Assembly: GCA_020634435.1 (NCBI GenBank)
Contig: JACKBS010000015.1
Coordinates: 62,001 to 126,000, forward strand
Source of the DNA: Ardenticatenaceae bacterium
Lineage (GTDB): Bacteria; Chloroflexota; Anaerolineae; Promineifilales; Promineifilaceae
Direction of reading: 5' to 3'
DNA: 64,000 nucleotides
Notes under the pieces: generated by a model
The model's input: only the letters and a program-made list of their open reading frames with translations
Databases searched by the model: none
Told to the model about the DNA's origin: nothing
Translations under genes and position numbers: made by a program
Shown here: positions 24,058 through 33,588 of the stretch, in pieces
Numbering within the stretch: the stretch's first letter is position 1
Layout of the letters: the number at the start of each line of letters is the position of its first letter

Positions 24058-25601
24058 TGTTCGCCTCCTGCCATTTCAATACCGGCCATCATGGCCCCCA
24101 CGCTCTCGCGGTGTGCCTCTTCGGCCGGAATGATGCCCATCAACCGTCCTTCATAGATAGGGGCAATCCAGTCACTCAGTGAGAAAATTTCGTCTAAATC
24201 TTCGGAAATAAGCAAAACGGCCGCATTCTTAAACTTCGCCTCGTTCAACTTGTTGCGCACAAACTCAATTGCCCCAATGTCCAATCCCTGCGACGGCAAG
24301 TCGGCAATCACCAGGCGCGGGTTGCGCGACAACACGCGGGCCAGAATCAGCTTCTGCAAATTACCGCCAGACAAATTTTTGGCCTTCACATCCGCGTTCG
24401 GCGTTTTGACCGCGTATTCCTCAATCACCTCTTCGGTTAACTGGCGAATTTTGTGGTAATCCAACGTGCCGCGATGCTGAAACTGCTCGTCAAAGTAGTA
24501 GTTCATCGTCATGTTTTCGACGAGTGAAAAATCAGCAATCGAACCTAAATGATTGCGATCGGCGGGGATGTAGCCCAGACCCGCCTTCCAACGCGCATAG
24601 CTGGTAGCCGTCGTGATGTCCCGGCCATCGAGCGTAATCTTGCCCGCTACCACATCACGCATTCCGGCCAGGCATTCCACCAACTCCCGTTGCCCGTTGC
24701 CAGATACCCCGGCAATGCCAAAAATCTCGCCTTCGCGAATGGAAAATGAAACGCCCTCCAATGCCCGAACGCCCTTGTCGCTCTGGGCTACCAAATTCTC
24801 CACCTGGAGAATCGTTTCCCCTTTGGGCGCTTTTTCTCGCTGAACGTTGAACAGCACTTCCCGCCCCACCAATTCAGTCGCCAAACTCTTTTCGGTGGCG
24901 TGTTCCGTCTCGATGCAAGAAACAACTTTGCCGCGCCGGAGCACGGTGATGCGGTGGCTAATGCGCAGCACAATCGGCAGTTTGTGGGTGATGAAGGGCA
25001 CAATCGCCACATTGTCTTTGGCCATCGCTTCGATGGAGGTGAGCAGCTTTTCAGTTTCGATGGGGGTTAAAGCGGCCGTTGGCTCATCCATGATCAGCAG
25101 TTCCGCCCCACGATAAAGCGCCTTGAGGATTTCCACAATTTGCTTCTCGCCTTCGGAAAGCTGCCAAACTTTGGCCCGCAGGTCAATTGAAAAGCCAAAT
25201 TTGTCACACAGGTCGTGGATTTCTTGGGTGGTGCGCTTGTAATCCAAAACCTTACCGGCGCGCGGATGCCCCAGGATGATGTTTTCAATGACGGTGTGGG
25301 CGGGCACAAGCTTGCGGTGCTGGTGCACCATGCCAATGCCACGGTCAATGGCATCCAGCGGGGAGCTAAATTTGACCTTTTCGCCCGCCAGATAAATTTC
25401 CCCCTCATCTGGCTGGTACTGGCCAAAAAGAATTTTCATCAGGGTAGATTTGCCCGCGCCATTTTCCCCAAGAATGGCATGGATTTCACCTGCCCGGATG
25501 GCAAAATCGATCTTTTCGTTGGCCACAACGCCGGGGAAACGCTTGGTGATTCCCCTGGCTTCCAACACCATATCGCCGCGTTTTAACTGTTGCAGTAGCA
25601 C
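24054..25601 (-). CDS. ABC transporter ATP-binding protein, two-domain (NupO/RbsA-like)
   Basis: A 515-residue protein with two ATPase domains. Domain one has the P-loop GENGAGKST and LSEGEKQ, with MDEPTAAL as Walker B. Domain two has a degenerate P-loop (GVSGNGQRELVE) and LSGGNLQK, as in sugar and nucleoside importers. The GTG at 25601 has a weak AAAGG; ATG 25571 (MVLEARGITKRF) is a good alternative start. It lies between the binding-protein gene and the permeases. Confidence 0.92.
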   Translation of the reverse strand: MLLQQLKRGDMVLEARGITKRFPGVVANEKIDFAIRAGEIHAILGENGAGKSTLMKILFGQYQPDEGEIYLAGEKVKFSSPLDAIDRGIGMVHQHRKLVPAHTVIENIILGHPRAGKVLDYKRTTQEIHDLCDKFGFSIDLRAKVWQLSEGEKQIVEILKALYRGAELLIMDEPTAALTPIETEKLLTSIEAMAKDNVAIVPFITHKLPIVLRISHRITVLRRGKVVSCIETEHATEKSLATELVGREVLFNVQREKAPKGETILQVENLVAQSDKGVRALEGVSFSIREGEIFGIAGVSGNGQRELVECLAGMRDVVAGKITLDGRDITTATSYARWKAGLGYIPADRNHLGSIADFSLVENMTMNYYFDEQFQHRGTLDYHKIRQLTEEVIEEYAVKTPNADVKAKNLSGGNLQKLILARVLSRNPRLVIADLPSQGLDIGAIEFVRNKLNEAKFKNAAVLLISEDLDEIFSLSDWIAPIYEGRLMGIIPAEEAHRESVGAMMAGIEMAGGEQ

Positions 25602-25625
25602 AATGAGCCTTTGTAATTGTTAAGC

Positions 25626-25654
25626 GATGAGGCCCCCAGGTTGGGAGCCTCATC
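25626..25654. terminator. Hairpin between the binding-protein and ATPase genes
   Basis: GATGAGGC (25626-25633) pairs with GCCTCATC (25647-25654), with an inner CCCA/TGGG. It is followed by TTATTTTT on the plus strand only. In the direction of the operon (minus) there is no U-run, so partial termination or mRNA processing is more likely than full termination. Confidence 0.5.
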
Positions 25655-25677
25655 TTATTTTTGAAAGCAGCAGTCCA

Positions 25678-25733
25678 GACCCTAAGGGTTTTACTCGCGC
25701 ATGGTTTTCTTTTTGCGTCAAACCCTTAGGGTC
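25678..25733. repeat. GACCCTAAGGGTTT inverted repeat
   Basis: Perfect 14-bp arms at 25678-25691 and 25720-25733 around a 28-base loop, just after the stop of the binding-protein gene. It may protect the upstream mRNA end, so that more binding protein than ATPase is made. Confidence 0.75.
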
Positions 25734-25748
25734 CAGTAACGAGTTCCG

Positions 25749-27083
25749 TTACTCCAAAATTGTCACACCTTGCAAATCAAAGTTGAATTTGGAAAGCAGC
25801 CATTCGGCCGTAGGCACTTCACCAGCCGGTTTCACTTCTTCGCCAGCCGCCGGAACGGGCAGCCCTTCAAGCTCCAGACCGGTCCCATTGCTGATGAAAG
25901 CATGGTCAGTGAAGGGATCCCATTCGCCAGCAATCATCTGCTCACGACGCTGGGCCACCAGGTCCACAATTTCTTGCGGGATCGAAGGCAAAGCGGCTGG
26001 GCTGATCGCATCAATACCCACCTTACCATCGTTCATGATGTCCACGGTGGTAACTTCGGTGCCATCCGCCAGCGTAATTGAGCTTTCCATGCCCAGGTAA
26101 AGCACAGTTTCGGGATTTTGCTCACCAGCCATGAACTCGTTGATCATCTGATCGTACAAAACTTCCCAGCGAGTATCGAAGGAAACAGCCACAGTGTCGG
26201 TGTCGGCCCAACCGTAGAAACCAACGATGTCCATGTCTTTACCCACAAACCAGATACCCTGCTCAACCGCTACATCCAGCGGCGAACCAGAATCTGTTTG
26301 CTGCGTAATCACGTCTACGTTGTATTCGCTAATCAGGGTTTCGGCAATACCACGCTCTTCTGGCGGCAGGAACCAATCACCCGCGTACTTCACGTAGATG
26401 TTGACGTCCTTGCCCAACATTTCGGCGGCATCCTGCACACCCAACACAAAGCCATTCGTCCGACGAATGACCTGCACCGATGGGAAGGCAGAGACGATAC
26501 CGATATTCCCCGTCTCGGTCAAAGCACCAGCAATCAGACCTTCCAGGTAGAGAGCCTGATATTGGCGGGGGAAGAGGCGGATGAAATTCCGCTTGGTGGA
26601 CAAATCACTGGCGATGATGGAGCCAAAATAAACATCGGGGTATTGGTCCGCGATTTCTTCTAGCGGCAAGCCCATAAACTCGGCATTACCAATCACGATG
26701 TCGGCCCCATTGGCAATAAGCTCTTCCGCATACGGAACAGCAACATCGGGACCTACTTCTTCGCGGAAAACATACTCGACGTTGTCATATTTATCCGCCA
26801 GGCGCTGGCCAGCGCGATTGTGCGCCCCAGACCAGGTGGTGCCCTCAATGACGCTAAAATGCTCGATGGCTAGTGTGACGGTGTCATCCGCTGCTTCGGT
26901 GGTGTCGCCGCTGTCTGCGGTGTCCGTTGTTTCGGTGGTATCGGCAGCATCGTCGCTATCGCCATCATCACCACCTGAAGAGGTGCACTGGGTCATCGCC
27001 AGAGCAAGCACCAACAACAGGAGCAATAAAAGCATACGGGGCATTTTGCGGTCTTCGTTCTTGGACAAAATTTTGCTGAACAT
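25749..27083 (-). CDS. BMP family substrate-binding lipoprotein
   Basis: A 444-residue protein with an N-terminal membrane segment (MLLLLLLLVLALAMTQC) ending in a Cys at about 33 that is probably lipidated, though the box MTQC is unusual. An acidic low-complexity linker rich in Asp/Thr/Ala follows (about 36-68), then a PBP1-BMP domain as in Bmp/NupN/PnrA nucleoside-binding proteins. AGGAGG lies seven bases before ATG 27083. It is the first gene of the import operon and delivers ligand, likely a nucleoside, to the permeases. Confidence 0.9.
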   Translation of the reverse strand: MFSKILSKNEDRKMPRMLLLLLLLVLALAMTQCTSSGGDDGDSDDAADTTETTDTADSGDTTEAADDTVTLAIEHFSVIEGTTWSGAHNRAGQRLADKYDNVEYVFREEVGPDVAVPYAEELIANGADIVIGNAEFMGLPLEEIADQYPDVYFGSIIASDLSTKRNFIRLFPRQYQALYLEGLIAGALTETGNIGIVSAFPSVQVIRRTNGFVLGVQDAAEMLGKDVNIYVKYAGDWFLPPEERGIAETLISEYNVDVITQQTDSGSPLDVAVEQGIWFVGKDMDIVGFYGWADTDTVAVSFDTRWEVLYDQMINEFMAGEQNPETVLYLGMESSITLADGTEVTTVDIMNDGKVGIDAISPAALPSIPQEIVDLVAQRREQMIAGEWDPFTDHAFISNGTGLELEGLPVPAAGEEVKPAGEVPTAEWLLSKFNFDLQGVTILE

Positions 27084-27325
27084 TTTCTTCCTCCTTCTTC
27101 AATTGACTCAACAAGACACAAAATTGGGGAAAATCTAACCACAACGTACTGCGTGTCGTGGTGTGCAAGCGAAAACTTTTACGGGCGTTTTTGAAGTTGT
27201 GAAATTCTAGGAAATTATCGGTATCTCGTCAAATTCAAATTTCACTGAGGTTATGGGGATTTTGTGAGGCTTTGTGTACAACGTAGCATGGGCGAAGTAT
27301 TGTTTTGGGGCTAGGCCAGGCAAAC
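27084..27325. other. Intergenic region upstream of the importer operon
   Basis: About 240 bases without a gene. It must hold the promoter of the minus-strand binding-protein gene. It is AT-richer than its surroundings. I see no convincing operator or riboswitch in it. Confidence 0.5.
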
Positions 27326-27367
27326 AAAAAAGGGGCGACCAGGCTCGTCTTTCACCTGGTCACCCCT
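27326..27367 (-). terminator. Terminator of the acyl-CoA synthetase/GNAT gene
   Basis: On the minus strand: AGGGGTGACCAGG, nine-base loop region, CCTGGTCGCCCCT, then TTTTTTG. The stem has one G-U pair. It ends the gene at 27389. Confidence 0.85.
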
Positions 27368-27388
27368 TCATTCTTTCACCGTGTCACC

Positions 27389-30139
27389 TTATTCCAGGTC
27401 GATGATCGCCTTGAATAGTTCAGCTTCGCGCTCCAGGCGGAAGCCCAGCTTGAGGCAAATGGCCCGCATGCCGCGATTTTCCGCGAGCAGGTAAGCCACC
27501 ACGCGCTTCACGCCTTCCTGACGGCCGATTTCCAACAGATGCACCAACATGGCTGTACCCACCCCCTGGCTCTGATAGCGGTCGCTCACCAGGATGGCAA
27601 ACTCGGCCTCGTCACTTGTGCGCTCCTTGGTCAGACGACCAGCAGCAATGATTTCTTCGCTGTCTGTCTTGGGATTTTTGTGGGTCACCACAATCGCCAT
27701 GTCGCGGTCATAATCCACAAAGCAGATGCGAGTAAGCCGCTCATGCTCTACACGCTGGTCGAGTTGGAACGCACGGAAGTAGCGCAAGTAAACTGACCGT
27801 TCGGACAGCGTCTCATGGAACTTCACCATCTGTGGCTCATCTTCTGGGCGGATGGGGCGCATGGTGATTTCCAGGCCATCTTCAGTGTCGATGGTTTTGA
27901 TGTACTGGGCGGGATACGGCCGTATTGCCAGCTGCGGGAGTTCACTTTCCTCAACTTCAGGACCGTACAGCACCACTCGCGCATCCAAAGCCACCAAATC
28001 ATCTGCCGAGGCAAACAGCGGGTTGATATCAATTTCCTTGATCCACCGCTGATCGGCCACGAGCTGACCAAAGCGCACCAGCAAGGCCTCCAATGCGGCC
28101 AAATCCACCGGATCGCGGCCACGCACACCCTGGAGCGCTTTGTAAATCTTGGTACGCTCCATCATGCGGCGCGCCAGTGTGGTGGTGAGCGGTGGCAGGC
28201 CCAGTGCTCGATCCTTAAACACCTCCACCAGCGTCCCCCCCGTGCCAAACAGCAGCACCGGGCCAAACTGCGGGTCGGGGCTGGCCCCAATGATCAGCTC
28301 ATAGCCATCACCCAGGCGGAGCATCGGCTGCACCGTCACACCCAGGAAGTCATCGGCGCTGTATTTGGTGGTTACCGCCTGTTCCATGGTATTGTAGGCA
28401 TGGCGCACTTCGCTGGCCGTGGCCAGGTCCAGACGCACGCCACCCACATCGGTTTTGTGGGTAATCGTCTCGGAATTGAGCTTGAGCACTACCGGATACC
28501 CGATCGCCTCAGCAATTTCGGCCGCTTCGTCGGCCGAGCGGGCCAGGCGAGTTTCCACCGTGGGAATATCGTAAGCGGACAGCACCTGCTTCGATTCATA
28601 TTCGGTGAGGATGGTCCGGCCCGACTGACGCACTTTGTTCAGCATGTCGGTGATGGCGCGGATTTTTTGGGTGCTTTCCTCCGTCTCTTCCGGCAGGAAC
28701 GGCGTCTCGTACAAGCTTTGCAGACGTTTGTGGTAGCGCCACATATACTGGAAAACGCGAGCGGCCGTATCGGGGAAAGCAAACGTGGGGATGTTGGCCT
28801 GGTTCAAAATCTCTTCACCACTGGCAATATCTGCCCCACCCATCCAGCTGGCCAACACGGGCTTGCCATATTGGTATTGCGGGGGACGGCCGTACAATTT
28901 CTTCAATTCTTGAGCCGTCTGCGTGGGGTCGGTCATCGCCTGGGGGGTCAAAATTACCAGCAAGCCGTCGCTATTTTCATCGTTGGCGGCAATTTGGATG
29001 GCTTTGGAATACCGTTCGGCGTCCGCATCCCCCAAGATGTCTACGGGGTTGTTGTGGCTCCAGTGTGGCGGCAAAAATTCATTCAGCTCATTCATCGTCT
29101 TTTCGGAAAGCTCGGTCAGCTCGCCCCGGTTGGTGATGAGCGAATCGGTCGCCAGCACACCCGGCCCACCTGCGTTGGTGACGATGGTCAGGCGCGGCCC
29201 ACGCGGGCGCGGCTGCTTGGCCAAAACCTCAGCCATGTTGAACAGATCGTCAATCGAATCGACGCGCAGCACGCCAGAACGACGGAAAGCGGCCGCCAGC
29301 ACCTCGTCGCTGCCAGTGAGAGAGCCCGTGTGCGAAGCCGCTGCCTGGGCCGCAGCTTCCGTACGGCCGGGCTTAATGACGATGATCGGTTTGGCCAAAG
29401 CCACTTCACGCGCCGCCGACAGGAACGAGCGGGCATTGCCGATGGACTCCATGTAAATGACGATGCTTTTGGTGCGCGGATCGTCGCCCAGGTAGTAGAT
29501 CAGGTCACCCCAATCCACATCCAGCATCGAGCCGATGGAAACGAAGGAGCTAAAACCCACGTTTTCCCGGAAAGACCAGTCGAGGATGGAGGTGAGCAGC
29601 GCACCACTCTGGCTAATGAAGCCGACGGTGCCGGGACGAGCCATCGCGCTGGCAAAGGTGGCGTTCAACCCGCTGATGGGGTTCATCACCCCCAGACAGT
29701 TGGGGCCAATGATGCGCATGTGGCCGCGCCGCGCTTCGGTAAGAATTTCCTGCTCCAGCTTCACGCCTTCTGGGCCGCTCTCTTTGAAACCCGCCGAGAT
29801 AACAATCGAGCCTTTGACACCGGCTTCCACACATTCGCGGATGATGCCAGGCACGGTGCGCGCGGGAGTGACAATGATGGCCAGGTCCACTTTTTCCGGC
29901 ACTTCGCCAATGCTGGGGTACGCTTTGATGCCCATCACACTGCCGCGCGTTGGGTTAATGGGGAAAATCGTGCCGCCAAACGAGTTGGTCATGAGGTTCC
30001 ACAAGATGGTGCGCCCCACGCTGCCCTCGCGCTCGGTGGCGCCAATGAGGGCCACACTACGCGGCGAAAAGATAACGTCCAGTGGATTTTTGTTATAGCT
30101 AAAGACATCGTGGGCAGTGCCACGGGTTAAGTCAGTCAT
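27389..30139 (-). CDS. Acyl-CoA synthetase (NDP-forming) fused to GNAT acetyltransferase, PatZ-like
   Basis: A 916-residue protein: CoA-binding domain (about 20-150), succinyl-CoA-ligase-like domains (about 160-480), ATP-grasp domain (about 500-720) and a C-terminal GNAT domain (about 755-912, with RYQSQGVGTAMLVHLLE as the acetyl-CoA site). This is the layout of PatZ/YfiQ, which acetylates lysines of acetyl-CoA synthetase and other enzymes. The segment AASHTGSLTGSDE near 265 keeps the His that ADP-forming acetyl-CoA synthetases use, so synthetase activity may be retained. It is a single gene with its own terminator. Confidence 0.92.
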   Translation of the reverse strand: MTDLTRGTAHDVFSYNKNPLDVIFSPRSVALIGATEREGSVGRTILWNLMTNSFGGTIFPINPTRGSVMGIKAYPSIGEVPEKVDLAIIVTPARTVPGIIRECVEAGVKGSIVISAGFKESGPEGVKLEQEILTEARRGHMRIIGPNCLGVMNPISGLNATFASAMARPGTVGFISQSGALLTSILDWSFRENVGFSSFVSIGSMLDVDWGDLIYYLGDDPRTKSIVIYMESIGNARSFLSAAREVALAKPIIVIKPGRTEAAAQAAASHTGSLTGSDEVLAAAFRRSGVLRVDSIDDLFNMAEVLAKQPRPRGPRLTIVTNAGGPGVLATDSLITNRGELTELSEKTMNELNEFLPPHWSHNNPVDILGDADAERYSKAIQIAANDENSDGLLVILTPQAMTDPTQTAQELKKLYGRPPQYQYGKPVLASWMGGADIASGEEILNQANIPTFAFPDTAARVFQYMWRYHKRLQSLYETPFLPEETEESTQKIRAITDMLNKVRQSGRTILTEYESKQVLSAYDIPTVETRLARSADEAAEIAEAIGYPVVLKLNSETITHKTDVGGVRLDLATASEVRHAYNTMEQAVTTKYSADDFLGVTVQPMLRLGDGYELIIGASPDPQFGPVLLFGTGGTLVEVFKDRALGLPPLTTTLARRMMERTKIYKALQGVRGRDPVDLAALEALLVRFGQLVADQRWIKEIDINPLFASADDLVALDARVVLYGPEVEESELPQLAIRPYPAQYIKTIDTEDGLEITMRPIRPEDEPQMVKFHETLSERSVYLRYFRAFQLDQRVEHERLTRICFVDYDRDMAIVVTHKNPKTDSEEIIAAGRLTKERTSDEAEFAILVSDRYQSQGVGTAMLVHLLEIGRQEGVKRVVAYLLAENRGMRAICLKLGFRLEREAELFKAIIDLE

Positions 30140-30309
30140 TTTGATTTGCTCCTGTTAATTTTTGCAACAATATACGAATCTTCCGGTAATAGTGACAGCA
30201 GGTTTAATTGAAAATCGACGGTTTTACCTGCGGGCAAACGGTTTTAGGGACCGCATGACTCAATTACCAGGCTTAAGCGCCTAATCGCTTTTATTTACCG
30301 AACGGCCGT

Positions 30310-31311
30310 ATGGCCATTGGAGATTTTATTTTAATGAAACGATACCAAAAAGTGCTGTTTGTCCTGGCCAATGGGTACATCTTGCTCTTTTTTTCGGAGA
30401 TGATGTTTTGGGGCAGCTTTGAATGGCAAGAATTGCCCCTGACCTGGCTGGCTTACTCCGTGATAGGGTTTGTGTTTTTAACGGCCGTTACCCACTTCCG
30501 TATTCAGGACAAATGGGGGCTGTTTCTGGCCGGAGCCCTGTTTGGCTGGCTGGCCGAAGGCGTGCTGGTGCAAACTACCTATGAAGAGCTGCCGCTGAGC
30601 CTGTCATTTACCGGGCTGGCCTGGCATGCATTGTTAACCATCTGGATGGGTTGGTATTGGCTGCCCAAAACGCTCCGGCAAGGGAGCGCCTGGCAGGTGG
30701 TACAGCGTGCTGGGGCCGTCGGGATGCTGTTTGGCCTGTGGCTGTTAATGTGGCAAGTTGAAATTCATCCGGCCCAGCCGCCAACTCCCGGCAGCTTTAT
30801 CTGGTTTGCGGTGCTTAGCTCGTTGGGCCTGGGTGTTAGCTACTGGCTGCTGCACTGGCTGGATGGTGCCCGTTTTCAGGTGAGCCGAAGATCGTTTACG
30901 GCCGTTGCTTGCCTGCTGCTGCTTTATTTTGCCGTGCAAACAGTGCCCGCTGCCCCAATCGCGTTGGTTGTATTGCCGCTGCTTTTGCTGTTGTTAATTG
31001 TGCCGCTAAAAAGAGCCAGACCCGCAAACGGCCGTTCGCTGCTAGCAGAAATCTCTGGCCCGCTGGCGTCAAAAAACCTGTTGGCGCTTGCAGCACTGCC
31101 CACCAGTGCTATTGTCACCTTTTCGGTTGCAACCTGGTTACAGATACCGCCTTACAGCCATTACGTGTTGTATGCCATCACAACACCGCTTGGTTTTATT
31201 TTGCTAGGTATGGCAATTTTTAAACAGTGGCGCAGGAAATCGGGGGAAACGGCCGTTACCAATCCATCTACTTTTGCACAGACGAACCAGTTACCCTGGG
31301 AGCATCAATGA
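30310..31311 (+). CDS. Unrecognised multi-helix membrane protein
   Basis: A 333-residue protein with about nine to ten predicted membrane helices and a hydrophilic tail. I do not recognise the family. A second ATG at 30334 (MKRYQKVLFVLANG) has TTGGAG at some distance upstream and may be the real start; ATG 30310 lies next to an ACGGCCGT octamer. The 3' end overlaps pyrE, which runs toward it, by 21 bases. Confidence 0.65.
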   Translation: MAIGDFILMKRYQKVLFVLANGYILLFFSEMMFWGSFEWQELPLTWLAYSVIGFVFLTAVTHFRIQDKWGLFLAGALFGWLAEGVLVQTTYEELPLSLSFTGLAWHALLTIWMGWYWLPKTLRQGSAWQVVQRAGAVGMLFGLWLLMWQVEIHPAQPPTPGSFIWFAVLSSLGLGVSYWLLHWLDGARFQVSRRSFTAVACLLLLYFAVQTVPAAPIALVVLPLLLLLLIVPLKRARPANGRSLLAEISGPLASKNLLALAALPTSAIVTFSVATWLQIPPYSHYVLYAITTPLGFILLGMAIFKQWRRKSGETAVTNPSTFAQTNQLPWEHQ

Positions 31312-31902
31312 TTCGATCACTTTGGCGCGTTCCTTGCTGGTAATGCGTTCGTGCTTTTCCAGGATGGCCAGGAGCTGGCTGATTTTCATCGCCGCGTGCA
31401 GGGTGTAGCCATCTTCCTGCATCGTTTGAATGCCGCCTTGCTCCCGATCGATGAGGACTACAGCGTGCTGCACCTGTAGCCCGGCGGCTTTGAGAGCCAC
31501 GATGGCCTGCAAAATAGAATCACCAGAGGTAATGAGGTCGTCTACGACAACGGCCGTTTGACCCACCTGCCATACCCCCTCAATTTCTTTGCCCGTGCCG
31601 TAACTCTTCGCGGTTTTTCGTGGGTAAATGAGTGGCTTGTTTAGCTCCAAGCAGAGCGCCGTGCCTAATGGCAGTCCGGCCAGCGGCGTCGCCGCCAGCA
31701 AATCAAACGTCAGTCCATCCAGCACCGTGCGGTAGGCTGCAACGGCCTCGCGCAGCGCCTGTGGGTGGGAAACCAGCAAACGCAAGTCGAGGTAAATGCG
31801 CGATTTTCGGCCGCTGTGCAGCTTAAACTTGCCAAGCTGCACGGCACCAATATCAAACAATGTCAGGGCAAACTGTTCCAGGGGTGGCAAGGTCTCGCTC
31901 AT
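31291..31902 (-). CDS. pyrE: Orotate phosphoribosyltransferase
   Basis: A 203-residue enzyme of pyrimidine synthesis, joining orotate and PRPP to give OMP. The PRPP loop is VVVDDLITSGDS. SGRKSRIYLDLR near the N-terminus is also typical. I start it at ATG 31902 (MSETLPPLEQ), since the extra 21 codons up to 31965 are unlike the family. carA and carB of the same pathway are about 4 kb away, in the same direction. It overlaps the convergent gene by 21 bases. Confidence 0.93.
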   Translation of the reverse strand: MSETLPPLEQFALTLFDIGAVQLGKFKLHSGRKSRIYLDLRLLVSHPQALREAVAAYRTVLDGLTFDLLAATPLAGLPLGTALCLELNKPLIYPRKTAKSYGTGKEIEGVWQVGQTAVVVDDLITSGDSILQAIVALKAAGLQVQHAVVLIDREQGGIQTMQEDGYTLHAAMKISQLLAILEKHERITSKERAKVIESLMLPG

Positions 31903-32037
31903 GCAGCCGATATTAACACGCTTTCCAGATTCGGTAAACAAAATATGGGGTCGCCAGGGCCACATCGGTTGTGATAAAGTGGACCTGATTCACCTTGGCC
32001 CCACTGTGTCGAAGTTATACCTTGCAAAACTGGAGAG

Positions 32038-33243
32038 ATGAAAGTGGATAAGAAGCAATTTAACACCCGTGCCGTTCATGCTGGAGAACGGACAGATTTA
32101 AGCAATATCAATTCGGTCGTCACGCCGATTTTCCCCTCGGTGGGCTACACGTTTGCCGATTCCAACGAGTTGGACGCGGTGCTGGGCGGTGAGCAGCCAG
32201 GCTACGTCTATTCACCTCGCTATGCCAACCCAACGGTGGCGGCATTGGAAACGGCCGTTGCTAACCTGGAATCCGCCGAAGCTGCCCTGGCCCTGCCGTC
32301 GGGTATGGCCGCCATTCATCTGGCGCTGCTGGGTGCTGGCGTACGCGCTGGCAGCCATATCGTTGTTGCTGCGGATGTGTATGGCGCGACCTACTCGCTG
32401 GTGCAGGGCATTTTTACCGAGCTAGGCGCGACGGTGCATCTGGTGGATGTGTTGGATTTGGCGGGGATTGAGCAAATTTTGGTGGAGGAGACAATAACGG
32501 CCGTACTCGTCGAAACCATCTCCAACCCGCTCATGAAGGTAGCCGATTTGCCCCGCCTGGCCGAACTGGCCCACGCCCACCAAGCCAAACTGCTGGTAGA
32601 CAACACCTTTTGCTCCCCCTACCTCTGCAATCCGCTCACTTTTGGTGCGGATATGGTCATCCACAGCGCCACCAAATTTATCGGTGGGCATGGCGATGTG
32701 ATGGCGGGCCTCGTGGCCACCAGCGCGGAGCTCAAGGCGGAGATGGTGCGACTGAACAAGCTGCTGGGCAGCAGCCTCGGCCCGTTCGAGGCATGGCTAG
32801 CCCATCGCGGCCTCAAAACGCTGCCGCTGCGGATGCGCCAGCAGTGCCAAAACGCCCTGGAAATCGCTACCTGGCTGCAAAATCACCCTAAAATCAGTCA
32901 GGTGCATTATGCCTTTTTGCCCAACCATCCCCAGTTTGCGTTGATGCACCAGCTGAGCAAGGGCAAGGGCGGTGGCGCGGTGCTCTCGTTTGAGGTGCGC
33001 GGCGCGGGCAAGTCAGAAATCTTTGCCCTGATGGACGCCTTGCAGCTGATCCAGCCCGCCACCTCGTTGGGCGACATTTATTCGCTGATGCTCTACCCGG
33101 CCATCTCCTCCCACCGCAGCCTCACCCCAACTGAGCGCCACGGCCTGGGCATCAGCGATGGCCTGCTGCGCCTCTCCACCGGCATCGAAGACGCCGCCGA
33201 CATTCAGGCCGATTTGGCACAGGCTTTGGGCAAAATTTCGTAG
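32038..33243 (+). CDS. Trans-sulfuration family PLP enzyme (MetB/MetC/cystathionine gamma-lyase type)
   Basis: A 401-residue enzyme of the Cys/Met metabolism PLP family. The PLP Lys is in HSATKFIGGHGDVMAG; YSRYANPT-like text reads YSPRYANPTVAALE. Members include cystathionine gamma-synthase, gamma- and beta-lyases and methionine gamma-lyase; these cannot be separated by eye here. GGAGAG stands right before the ATG. A strong hairpin follows 220 bases after the stop. Confidence 0.9.
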   Translation: MKVDKKQFNTRAVHAGERTDLSNINSVVTPIFPSVGYTFADSNELDAVLGGEQPGYVYSPRYANPTVAALETAVANLESAEAALALPSGMAAIHLALLGAGVRAGSHIVVAADVYGATYSLVQGIFTELGATVHLVDVLDLAGIEQILVEETITAVLVETISNPLMKVADLPRLAELAHAHQAKLLVDNTFCSPYLCNPLTFGADMVIHSATKFIGGHGDVMAGLVATSAELKAEMVRLNKLLGSSLGPFEAWLAHRGLKTLPLRMRQQCQNALEIATWLQNHPKISQVHYAFLPNHPQFALMHQLSKGKGGGAVLSFEVRGAGKSEIFALMDALQLIQPATSLGDIYSLMLYPAISSHRSLTPTERHGLGISDGLLRLSTGIEDAADIQADLAQALGKIS

Positions 33244-33588
33244 CCGCGCTTTCTTAGCGCGCAACCTTACTCTGGACAGTTCTTTGTAACAGGCCGAAGC
33301 AGGCATTCCGCCTTACCATAAATCAACTATTTCCCCGGTAATTAAGGCGCAGGCTCGTCTGGATTGATTCAATATTTGTAAGTGCATTTTTTGTGCCAAC
33401 CAACATGGCTTTGCTTTTAATCAATCACATCCAACCAAGCGGAAAATTTCAAAATTTACGCGATTGTAAAACGGCTAACACCGCACAGTGTTAGCCGTTT
33501 ACGTTTCTTATGCTAGCGTCAGGTTTGCACGGGGATGGCGTATGGTTTCAGACCATTTTCATCGCCCAGGATTCGGTAAACTGCAAGC
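33244..33588. other. Intergenic region with one hairpin
   Basis: About 345 bases without a gene. Apart from the hairpin at 33466-33503 I see nothing in it. Confidence 0.6.
33466..33503. terminator. Long hairpin with TAACAC/GTGTTA core
   Basis: GTAAA-ACGGCTAACAC (33466-33481) pairs with GTGTTAGCCGTTTAC (33489-33503), with one bulged A and loop of seven. It lacks a clear U-run, followed by GTTTCTTA. It may end transcription of the PLP enzyme gene. Confidence 0.55.

Noticed and set aside
27815..30130. 771-codon open frame on the plus strand opposite the PatZ-like gene
   Set aside because: Its text is rich in His, Arg and Gln with no recognisable domain, and the other strand encodes a clear conserved protein. 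It is a GC-driven shadow.
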